Below are positions 24,223-35,406 of a DNA stretch of 64,000 nt, piece by piece. Within the stretch, counting starts at the first letter, position 1; each line of letters begins with the position of its first letter. Source of the DNA: Chaunax sp. Z400. Taxonomy: Eukaryota > Chordata > Actinopteri > Lophiiformes > Chaunacidae. A program made the position numbers and the translations under genes. The stretch covers positions 7,036,094-7,100,093 of the forward strand of contig CM075184.1 in the NCBI GenBank assembly GCA_037577475.1, given 5' to 3'. The notes under the pieces are model-generated. The model saw only the letters and a program-made list of their open reading frames with translations. It searched no databases and was not told where the DNA came from.

Positions 24223-24685
24223 TGAGGTGGGAAGAGGACAGAGGGGAGGAGGAGGAGGAGGAAAAACATAGAGAAAGAGGGAGGGGCCTGAGGAGAGAGG
24301 AAACATGATTAAGTGAAAGTTTCTTTTTCCTTCTCTGGACAGGAACATCTAAAACATTAATGTGCCCCAAAAGTCACTACATCCTGTACAAACCTATTTA
24401 ATCCGTCATTAAATAACCAGGCACGTTTTCAAGTTTTGTGCAATAAAAACAAGAAAAACTCATTTCATTGAGACATCCTCTGACTGGCAGTCTCTTTTTT
24501 CCTAGAAACTATTTTCTTCTAATATCCTGCAGCTTTTACTCAGCTGTGTACACATATTAAAATCTGATAATGGCCGACTCCACCACCGCAGGCTGCTGGC
24601 CCAGCAGAGCTGATGTTCGTCCGCTCTCTGCTGCTGGAAATCAGACTTCTCTTTATTCTAGTATCTGCTGCTCTGCAGGCCTGTA

Positions 24686-24699
24686 CTGCCCCCTGGTGG
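24686..24699 (-). promoter_or_regulatory. Strong CTCF-like motif between bnc1 and sh3gl3
   Basis: The minus strand reads CCACCAGGGGGCAG, an excellent match to the CTCF core. It lies in intergenic DNA about 7.3 kb past bnc1 and 4.5 kb before sh3gl3, a plausible insulator position. Binding is not shown by sequence alone, and such motifs also spread inside repeats. Confidence 0.45.
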
Positions 24700-25079
24700 T
24701 GTAGGAAACCACTCATAGGCTCTCTGAAATCAACAATCCCTCCATCAAACCTCAAGGATGCTCATTAGATAAAATATGATCCTGCTCAACACCTAATGGA
24801 ACATGGATTTGTATTGTAGCATTCAAAGACAGCATATGTAAAACAGTGCTAACAACATAGTCAGTACTGCTTCGAGGAAGATTTTTTTTATATCGCTGTT
24901 TTTATGTACAGTGGCTCTGAGCGCTCAATGCACTGCGACATAGAAAGACATGATTCTGTTATTTAAATGAAATTTAACATCTTCATTAATTTCACACATG
25001 TGCAGCATTTAAAGAAAAAGAACTGCTGCAAAGTGAGACAACACAATAACTACAGAAATGCTATGAGGGATATAAAACA

Positions 25080-25690
25080 GTAGTCCCCACCATACATACA
25101 GTCTATCTTTGACCTTTTTTTATTTTATTACCGACACGGCAGGGCAGCATAGACACACTTTCTCTGAAGCACATGTCAGCAACACTCCAACTCACATCTG
25201 TCTCCCTGAAAACAGTAGCAGGTGGGAACTAAACTTATGTCATACAAGGGACTGTGAATAAACTTAAATGTTACACATATGCAGATATAAAAATAATAAA
25301 GTGCTGTAACTGATATTAAAATAATTAATTCTATAATACAATCAATAATACACAACCTAATACGTAACATAAATGTGTCTGGTGAATCAGTAATTAATAT
25401 AACCTATGTGTAGCATGTACAATAACTAAGGTTACAGTCTTCCCTTGCTACAAGTAGAAATGTCCTCATTTCAATCAATGTCCTGGAAACCAACATAGAA
25501 AAACATATAACCAAGTAAACATACCTCAAAATCACTAAGTGAATAATACAGGAAAAATAATTACCTACAGAGAGAACACTGACATCAAACACTCGACCTG
25601 ATGTATGCTGAAACTACAGTCAGACATAAACAAGAGCAAATCACAGCCTCCTAACAACAAAGAACACAACATGTAAGGAGCTGTCAGAGT
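25080..25690 (-). other. Probable 3' part or LTR of the gypsy-like element
   Basis: This AT-rich stretch follows the integrase region in its own (minus) orientation and contains an AATAAA-like signal (gtaataaaataaaaa) near 25110-25130. No boundaries, second LTR or target duplication could be located, so the extent is a guess. Confidence 0.25.
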
Positions 25691-25704
25691 CCAACCGCAG
25701 TCCA

Positions 25705-27170
25705 TTAAGTAACAAAGTGGGACCTGGTGGGATGTGTGGGATGTGACACGTAGGGGTCCCTGAGGCAGGGATGGGGGCCCACTGGAAGCTGCAGGGCCCG
25801 CGGTGGCAGAGGGGGATGGGCTAGGAGAATGAGGAGAGGGCGAAGCCTGTCGCCGAGGAGCAGTCTTAACAGGGACATGCAGGGACAGACTGCCTCCCAG
25901 CTATAGCGGGCACATGTGGAGGGGTAGGAGGCCGAAAAGACAAGGCCCCCGACAAGGGCAGTAAGTCCAGGGGCTGGCATAGATGATGTGCCCACCTCTG
26001 GTAGCACTGGGGGTGCCCGTCTGTTCACAGGTAGCTGGCAAAGTCCCCTTGTAGGCTTTCAATCTATTATGATCTACCATCCATGCCCGTGAGCATGCAT
26101 TCCTTGGATCCGTGATCTCATAGGTGACACCAGGGTGTCCGTCTCTGCTCATCCGTTGCTGGACCACAAAGGGGCCCTTCCATCTGGGAGAAAGCTTGTT
26201 CATCCTGTGTGCAGGGTCATCCAGCAGAACAAGGTCACCTGGCTGATGAGGGTGAAACACGACCTTCTTGTCATACTGAGTCTTTTGCTGCAGTTTGGTT
26301 GATGCAGAGTTGAGGGCTGCATCCTGGAAAACATGTGACAATTGTGCGGCAAGGTGTTTGGCATAAGCTGCTGGTGTACCAGGTGTTGAAGAGGTCACTG
26401 TAGGACTGCAGTTTAACATGACGTCAAGTGACAAGTTAGCTTCTCTACCATGAACAAGGAAGAAAGGAGAAAATCCGGTGCTTGAATGAACACTTGAGTT
26501 GTAGGCAAGCTCAACTTGGGGCAAGTACTGGTCCCATTCACCACCACTTTGAGATATGTACTTAGCAAGTTGATCTTTTATTGTTCTGTTCAGTCTTTCC
26601 ACCAAACTGTCTCAAACTGCCTGCCTTGGTCAGTGTGAATTGACTCTGGCAACCCGTGATGTCTTATATAGTCCTCAAAAATACACTTTGCCACAGACGC
26701 AGCACATGGGTCTTTCAGGGGAAAGAGACAGTCATAGTGTGTAAAATAGTCCATTATCACCAGAACATACCTGTTGCTGTGTGTTGTAACAGGTAACTCA
26801 GTGATGTCTGCAGCAACCTTCTGAAATGGCCTCTCTGCTTGAATTGGTTTTAATAGGGCTCTTTCATGTGGTGTAGGGCAACCCTGTGTTTGACATGGGA
26901 AGCATTCAGCACAAAATTTGTGAATATCATGGCTCATGTATGGCCAATAACAAATGCGCCTGGCTCTTTGGAGAGTGCGTTCTGTGCTTAGGTGACCTCT
27001 GAATTGATTTCCATGCAGACCGGTCAAGGCGGTGTGAATAAGAGCTGCTGGCAAAACAACCTCGAAGGGTTGCAGGCGTGTGGGGACTTGCAATGATTTT
27101 TCTGCAGAAGATACCGTGGTGAATTATCAATTTGGGGCATTCATGCCAAAGTTTCCTCAATGTGGGGGAA
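25705..27170 (-). pseudogene. Ty3/gypsy-like retrotransposon integrase region, broken
   Basis: Read on the minus strand, the N-terminal HHCC zinc region (LHGNQFRGH, then CAECFPC) is followed by the integrase core with the first Asp (VAADITELP) and second Asp (HTDQG). Shortly after the second Asp the normal spacer is missing and the frame breaks. VERLNRTIKDQLAKY, with the Glu-containing motif, resumes in another frame. A further frame change occurs near 27090 and another near 25.95 kb. Reverse transcriptase, RNase H and gag are absent. It is a dead 3' fragment; its 5' side stops at the hAT-like element starting at 27184. Confidence 0.8.
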
Positions 27171-27183
27171 GAGTGTTTTAAAC

Positions 27184-28854
27184 CGGTGGTTCACAAAGTC
27201 TGGGTCACGACCCACAGGTGGGTCGCAGGAGATTTTATTTGGGTCGCCAAATAAAATAGTTATGATTCCATTTTACTATTATTCTAGTGATTTTTCAGCC
27301 ACATGAGGGAGCGTGTTTCTAGCTCCACCACACATGGAGCTCTGCCCATCATAGCGTGACACTGGAGACAGGCAGGCGGTGCTTTGTTCAGAACCCGTTT
27401 GGGTTTGCACCCAGATGTCCACCATAGTTTCCACCAAAGTAATGAACACATTTTGCAGATGGTCACACAAACATGGATGCCTGGCTAATAAAAAAAGAAA
27501 GGCATAGCTAGAGACCAGGGACAAGACCCAGCTAAGGACCAGACTGCTGCAGGTAATGTTAGCTTAGCTACCGCCCAGAGACTAAATGCTACACCTGATA
27601 TGTGTGTTGCTCTCCTCTTGTACACCTGACTGGAACATATGTGACCAAGTGATACTCAGTTCATAGGACTCTGAGAAAACCCAAAGGCAGAGACTGCTAT
27701 ACCAAAAATATGAATTTATTGACAATTGTTAAAACAAAATTTCTCACAACTATGACATAGCAGCAACCCAGTTCAACCATATAGTCAATTGCTGACAATA
27801 AACAATGAGGGGTGAAGTAGATCGTGATATATGAAGACAGTAAAGTAATAAACCAAAACTTCAATTAAATGTGAGGCTGAACTGCATCAGTGTAGAGTTA
27901 TGTCTCAAATGGTTTGGTCACAAAATTATATAGGTAAATTATTTAAACCACATTACACACACACACAACACGGCAACCCTAATTAAAGTTGCAACACAGC
28001 ACTCAAATTTACCTCTTCACAACAAACTAAGGTGACTCAAACCACACAGTTAAGCACATGTCAAATGGCCGCACCCACACTTGATTCCCCCCCTTAATGC
28101 AGCAAAAACCCCATAGAGAAAATAATATTGCAGATGGCCCACAAGCATCAGTGAAGAAGAAGCACTAAAATAATTAAATCTGGGAAAAACAGTGATTGGC
28201 TCCTCTACTGGGGCCTTTGTTTGCACTACAGGAAGTAAAAGCACATTAATTTACAACAAGAAAACCTAACAACACTTTCGCAAATATATACTATACAAAG
28301 TAAATATACCTCATTTAGCTGAAACACAGTTTCCTCCTTCAGTCAGAGACATGCAGGTGACTGGAATCTATATTCATAAAACATGATGTCAATATGGAAT
28401 AAAAAGGACTAAAAACCTGTTTAAAACAACAATTTTCTGTTTAAACAAACCTTATTTGGCTGGTGTGCCTATAGCAATCACTCCAAGTTAAGTCCCCTCA
28501 CTCAGCATGGAGTGTGTCATCAATCAGCAAACAAAGGCTAGTCTCAGCTGCTCTCTCAGGTGTGTGTCAGTGCAGGAGGAAAGGCCCAGGTGAGAGTCTT
28601 GCCCCTTTTTATAGACTCTGCCCCTAATCTGGATCCCAGTGCTAGAGGAGCCCCTTCCACACATATAACACAATACCATAGAACAAGAAATATTCTGTTT
28701 GATTTAATGGTGAGAGGGAAATAAGAGTCTGTTAATTACGACAAAATGCACTTAATTTGTCTAATATAAAATAGTTAAAATGTGTGTTGTTTACCTGATG
28801 AGTGCTTGTAATTTAAAATGCACTTAAGTTCTACCCAGACTTTGGGAACCACTG
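27184..28854. mobile_element. hAT-like non-autonomous element (carries a nested LTR)
   Basis: Left end cggtggttcacaaagtctgg and right end in reverse cagtggttcccaaagtctgg are inverted repeats of the hAT CAGTGGTTC type. The flanking 8-mers ttttaaac (27176-27183) and ctctaaac (28855-28862) agree at 6 of 8 positions, consistent with an old hAT 8-bp duplication. Its left 200 bp resemble the hAT fragment at 42.8 kb. Without the insert it would be about 645 bp, too short for a transposase. Confidence 0.65.
27640..28661 (-). mobile_element. Putative solo LTR nested in the hAT-like element
   Basis: The segment begins TGTGACC and ends TTCCACA, giving TG...CA ends, and is flanked by the 4-bp direct repeat cata (27636-27639 and 28662-28665). 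On the minus strand it has a TATAAAAA box (28613-28606) near one end and AATAAA (27721-27716) near the other. The long distance between them would imply an unusually long R region, so another element type is possible. Confidence 0.4.
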
Positions 28855-28999
28855 CTCTAAACTAGTGCATTATTAATAGTATCGTGAGAGACTTGTGTGA
28901 CATTAAAATATATCACTGACAAAAATCGTTCGTTTTGTATTTAAAGCAATAAAATTTAGGAAATAAAATGAATCACTTTTCAGTGTTAAACTGACACTT

Positions 29000-29193
29000 T
29001 TATTTTGACACAGTGATTGATTTCCGGTAGTGTCCATCTTTGCTTCCGTAGCCTGACTCGTCTCAGGTCCTGCTGGTCGCTGCTGACTGATGACTGCAGT
29101 GTCGTGGGCTCGTCTGATTGTCAAACGTAGATTTTCTCCGTCTTAGTCCATCTTTTACGGAACGTTGTCTCCAGAGGGGAAGCCTTAGGGAAG
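29000..29193 (+). promoter_or_regulatory. sh3gl3: sh3gl3 promoter / 5' UTR region
   Basis: The 190 bp before the sh3gl3 ATG are relatively rich in CpG for this window, with no TATA box, as expected for a broadly used promoter. The ATG context gggaagATG has A at -3. The transcription start was not located. Confidence 0.4.
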
Positions 29194-29238
29194 ATGTCTG
29201 TGGCCGGGCTGAAGAAACAATTCCACAAAGCCAGTCAG
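29194..29238 (+). CDS. sh3gl3: sh3gl3 exon 1
   Basis: Codes for MSVAGLKKQFHKASQ, the endophilin H0 helix, and ends in phase 0 at donor gtagga. Confidence 0.95.
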
Positions 29239-32200
29239 GTAGGAGACGCCTGTTCGTGCCCGATCACAACAACAATTGTTTACATATCGGTGAACTGTGT
29301 CAGGTTCAGGTCATTCACGGTACATCCTTACGTTCCATGCGTGGATTGTGGCGCCAATTCATAAAGAGTTTGAGGCATTTTAAGCTTTATGTGAAGTTTT
29401 CATGTACATAAGTTCAGCGTGTACGGAGTCAACGTTAGACCAAACTCCAGTGAAAAATCGACAAATTTAATGTATTGTCGCATTAAGTGAACACACATTC
29501 GTTGTTTCACTTAAAATAATCGTATTGACTAAACACCGATATACAGTGGGTATTTCGGCATTGTTAGTGACGTATTAGATATTCACCTCAGTAGACTACG
29601 CCTTCATAAATCTGGTGACGTTAGACCTCTCAGCTGACGATAGCTAGTTTCACTGGAAGCAACTAGTTATATCATACAGTCAGGAAACAGTAGTAAAAGG
29701 CTTATTTTAGTGAATAAAAAAATATTCCAATATTTTACTTTACGTTATGTTAACATCTGACGTTAGAGGACCTTTGACTATTAAGATTCTATTTATTCCA
29801 GATGCACAACATCTATTAAGACTATTAAGATTCTATTTATTCCAGATGTCTTGGTGTTTCCACCCAGAGGTGCGTTTTTCCTGCCGTCCAGTATCAGGTG
29901 TCCTCTGCAGACCAGCAGTGTTTTAATCCTGTAACACCTAAAGGCAGGTAGAATGACTTGGAGACACTGACCCAGCAGGCCTTCTTATTCCAACTCTCTA
30001 ACACACAGAAGTTGTACGTATTGTTGAAGATAGACATGCATTCAGTACTTCAGAATATTACTTAAAAACTCCATTGAGAATTGGCTTATTCCCACAGCCT
30101 CCTGCCACAAAAATACACCGTGGTGGGCGGCTGTGACTGTGAACCAGTTCACACATTTAGATAACATGTCTTTGCAAAAAAATACTGCCTGGTGCATCAT
30201 CTGTTTGTCTAAATGAGCAGCGGCCTTTACTGATGAAGACAAGTCTGCAGGGGACATGAGGACCGTTTCACACAAACACGGAAACCTTTTGTTGAGGTCG
30301 CAAACTTTTAAAATCAGGCTCCAGAGTGGAGACTTTTCAAAACGCCGCCGTACCATTGTCGTGTAAAAGGGCAAAACACACATTCATGCTCAACAGTAAA
30401 GATGGATACGGATATGGATTGAGGCTTGCGTCTGTACTCTGCTTTCATTTCATACGTAATTGTGCTCGTTTTTGGAGAGGTTACGGGTCAAACACAGCAG
30501 TACCACCAGAGATCATTGGGGAGAGTATAGCCATGATTCAAGCACGACCTGACAAATGTGCACGGACACAACAAGGAAGAAAAAAGTGAAGTGAAAGTAA
30601 AAAAACAAACCTTTCTGTCTACATCTCACAATGTATGTAATGGTCTCACAGATATACATTGTTACTGCTGCTTATACAGCTTTTTATTTACAGCTACATG
30701 ATCACAGCTGTCATCATTGTTGTTGTTGAAACTTTTGACGCCTGCCTCTGTCTGCTGTTGTGATGTGTCTGTGTGGTGGTGTGTCGGTGTGGGTGTTGTG
30801 GTGTGTCTCTCCACACTTTTATCAGTGCAACTGTACCTTGAACTAGACCGTTTCTCCCTCACGTGGAGGTAACATCTCTCACACAGGGATGTTATCCACT
30901 CACACCTTTGTATTCATGTAAAGAGATTGTGCACAGTCGCTGTCGTTCCCTGGTGCCTGTGTGAGACCATGAGTTGTCAAAGCAGGGCTGTATGAGCCAT
31001 GCTGGAGCATTTCAAACATTTACGTCACCTGCAGCGGTTTCCTGCTTCTGAAAATAACAGGCAGACTCAATCAATCATCTTATCATCCCAGCTAAAAGTC
31101 AAACTAAAGGTCAGTTTTCAGAGCTAGCTGTGTATTCCAAATATATTGTGTTATATTTCACCTGCTTCCTGAGTGGAAATGGGACAGTGACCGAGGCTGA
31201 GATCAGACGCATAAATCTTTCAGCAGAAGATAACTGCTAAGGGAAACGCTGTCCCTTCCTGTTTGATTTCGTTTCCAAATAGTATCCCACTATTATTGGA
31301 GAAGGAGAAAGTAGTGGAGTATAGATCCTGGCAGTTTCAGACCACACAGCTGGGTTTGATCGTCTTCTAAGTCAATACTGACTGAACTGCATGGAGGAGA
31401 AAACTGCTGCTGCACTGTTTTCTGTAAAAAAAAAAAAATCATCATACATATATTGATTATTTTTTGGATTCATCAATCAATATATATTTATTTTTAGATA
31501 TCAGAAAATGCTCTGCCTATCATAGTTTCCCAGAACTTCAGATGCCATCACTCCATAATAAGGTCCAAAATTGTGCTCTATCTGCCAGTTGGTGGTAAGC
31601 TGAATAAAAAAGACTAATCAAACCTACATGAATAATAAAACGACATAAGACGTCCTTGTACTACAGTGTAAAACTAAACAGAAATCTGATCACCAGTCTC
31701 ATCATCTCTCCTAAGGAGGTTCTGTTTTCACCCGTGTCCATCTGGACACATGACCAGGTGGGAGGATGGGTCTTTGACGTTTACTCAGGGAACAATTCTG
31801 TATCTTGATGAATAAAATCAGAAGCATATTTAGGGGGTTGGTAATATATGAGAGGGTGCAATTTGGTGTGGATCCAAAGAAAAGTGTGGCTCCAGCAGGT
31901 TTAGATATGTTTTCATCAGGGGTAGTGGGTTTTGGATAAGGCCTGATTGGATTAAGGGGGACAGTTGGGCCTTGGTGGAGGGATGAACTCTACTGACTGA
32001 CATTGTAGTTAACAAATGGTCTTAAATGTGAAACAACCTGATGTCATAACAGGAAAAAGTTGCAGTCTTATTTTTCCAGTTTCCATATGGGTCATAAATA
32101 TGATGGCTCTGAACCTACCGGGCAGATTTGTTGTCTTAATGGCATTTAGTAGTGGTTCTAATAGTTACATTACTTTGTAATGATGGTTTTAGAGTCTTGA

Positions 32201-35200
32201 GTGGAAAACTCATCCTATTTGAAACGCCGTGACTGTGACGACATGGTAGGGGGTGTATGGGCAAGAGTCTGGTGGTGTCATATGTAACACAACACGGGAT
32301 GTGTGTATCTAGAACAGTTGGGTTTTAAACACAAAATGAACCACAGCGACAAATGTTTGCATGTCAACAATTGTTAAAAGCAAAACAGTGTTTTTATGAA
32401 TAGATTTGGTATCACAGAAGAAAATATTCAACCAATACCCATAATTGATCATTGATCATTACTGCCAATACAGATAAGATAATGAAGAATTTCACATTTT
32501 AGTGTTGAAATTGTGTAGTTGAAGTGTAGTTTGTGCATACCGAAGTGTAAGAAAGACCGAGACGTGAGCAAGGATTGATTTGTTGTGCTAAAACTTGCTG
32601 ACCTTTTCGCTCCGTTGTGATACGGCGTCGTCCTGTGAAAGTGTGAAAACGTCTATGGAGCTCACTGCCTGCTGATCTGAGCTCCATCGCTGCATTGTCA
32701 TTGTCGCAGGTATATCAGGCTGTCCCATCTTTGATGGTGGGACTCTACTCAGGTAGACTACTCTACTCTGCACTCCTTCCTGTGCTTCCTGCTCTTTTCC
32801 TTGTTCTACATCTTCTTATGTAAACCTTCACCTACTGTATGGGGGTATGTAGTTGCTGCGCTTGTGCTTCGTTAGTGGCCGATAGTGAATCATATGATGT
32901 CACGTTATCCGGCTGATGATGTCATGCTATCCGGCCTGGATAATAGCCGAGGACCCAACCTCTCCTGCCTCTTTCTGACTGATAAATGCTCTGCTGTTCT
33001 TTCCTGATCTACTGCTGAGTCTACTGTGCAAAGTCCACAGTACAAGTCGAAGTCAGTTGAGTTTTATGACTAATGGTCTATACACAATGGCAGTATCATT
33101 AAAACCTGAAGCTACTCAATGTGTCTGTCCTCCTGTGTGATTTCCACGTCATCTTTGAGGGACACATCTGTAAACTACAGATAAACGTGTCCACTTTACC
33201 AACTCCTCACCATCCAATCATTTTCTGTCATTTTCTCCTGCTTCTGATGAATCTGTCAAATGACAAACTGTAGCAGAGGGCATTCAGACAAGCGCATAGC
33301 TTCACAGAGAGAATTTACTAATCCTACTATGGCGACGCCTTGGCGCGATGATGACGTTCCTCACGGAGCCCCTCGGTGAAAGGAAGGATGAGGGAAACAT
33401 CATCATCATACCAAGCCAGTCAAAGAGAGAGAGAGTAGGGCGGGTCATCGTTAGGGTTCTCTAGCAATGTTCAAATCTCTATTGAAAACACATCTTTTTG
33501 CTCTGGCCTTTACGGTTTAAACCTAATTACTTTTTTAGGCCCAGTTTTTTTCACTCCTCCTGCAGACTTTCATACAATGTTTTTCGGTCTCTTTTTTTTG
33601 GCTCTGCTGTTTTTACTTGTTCTCGTGGCTTTTGTTTGGTTTTTAATGCCTCAGTTGTTTTTATTTGCTTTAATTGTGTTTTATCTCGTTCTCTGGTTTT
33701 GCCATATTTGTTGAGCACTTTGGGCAACGCTGTGTCGTATTTTAAATGTGCTATATAAACAACTTGACTTGACTTGACTACTGCAGAGTCTGCCTGCCGT
33801 TGGCACAGAGGACCTGCTGTAGTGCTCTCTCTCTTACACCGAGGGTGTTGCAGTCTGCTGTTGAAAGAGCTGCCTAATGCCCCCACAGGGCCCTGTAGGG
33901 GGGGGGGGTGAGATGTGATATCCAGGATGGATGTCAGCTTTGCTTAAGTCCTCCTCTCACCCACCTCCTCCACAGAGTCCAGCTGACAGTCCAGGACAAA
34001 GCTGGTTCCTCTGGATCAGCTTGTTTAGTCCCTTCCTGTCCCCAGAAGACCACAGCGCAGTAGAAAGATTTTAACAGTGTCCTGCACACTCCTGCACACC
34101 CCGAAGGACCTCAGTCTCCTCAGCACATGGAGGTGATCATGGCCCCAGGACGTCTGTCACCGTTTGTCAGTCACTCCTTTGTCTTGTTGGCGTTAACTGA
34201 CCGGTGATTGACTTCACATTTTAGGCAGTAGGCCACAAAGTCCCTGATGATGCCCTTGCACTCCAGATCATTCTGCTATGATTCACTTGAGGACTTCTGG
34301 AGATGAGGGTTTCCTGTCACCTCAATGTGGCCTCAGCGGTCTACAAAGTCCTCGCCTTCGTAGACTGCATCCTTCGAAGGATTCAGCCCCTGACTTGAGA
34401 CACAGCTTTTGGTTGTTAATCAGGTATATTTAGTTCCATGAGTAAAAGAGGGATGGAATTACAGTTGAAGTAGTTTGGTGAACAGATGCAGCAGAACCAT
34501 GAGGCAGTGAGAGAAACACTAATTGCTCATGCTCACAGCAGCTTCCTGCTGTCTGTAAGGTCTGTATCTGTACTGTATCCACATCAGTGTACATTAAGTG
34601 ATGTCACATGCAGGGTTTCTGCCATTGGTTACTGCAAGGCAGGCTGCCATGGCCTACGATGATTCCCCGTCAGGCCTAAGCATCAGGCTGTCTTGGCAAA
34701 CCCATTTTGTAAAAGTTACGTGAAATAATAGAAAAAGTCTGAGTTCATTTGTCAGTGGACAGTCAACAGCACACACACAGGCTAGACTTACGTCTTCATT
34801 CATCTTACAGTCAAACAGCTGCAAACGTGTTTGATTTACTGACTCAATAATGACCCTGGAGAGAAGAACGAGGAAGTGAACTCTGTACATCATCACCCAG
34901 AAACTGAGGTTAGCAGAACAGTGAAATCCAGCAGTAGCAAACAAGACCAGGTGATCACCACACACTGCAGCGTCTAACAACAACAGTTACAGTAGTTTTT
35001 GTTGAATTCGGAAACGTCCTGAAAGGCCTTATCTCACTATGTTGAAGAAAGTGGAAGAAATTCCTGCATCCACCCCAGAGCCACCAAACTTGCATGGATT
35101 TTTTTCCTGGCCACGCATCCAGGTTGTACTGTATGGAGATCAGGGGCGTTGCTATTTTGATGCCTTCTTGTGCATTCTGGCACCTTATCTGTCTTCATTT

Positions 35201-35322
35201 TATGTCTAGTCTTAATCATAGAAAAATTGCAATATGTACCTCAAAAAACTGTTATTTTCCAAATTAATCATTGGTTAACAAAAAAGTTAATTGGTTACAT
35301 GTTTCATTTTTCTTTCCCTCGT

Positions 35323-35406
<84 letters not shown>

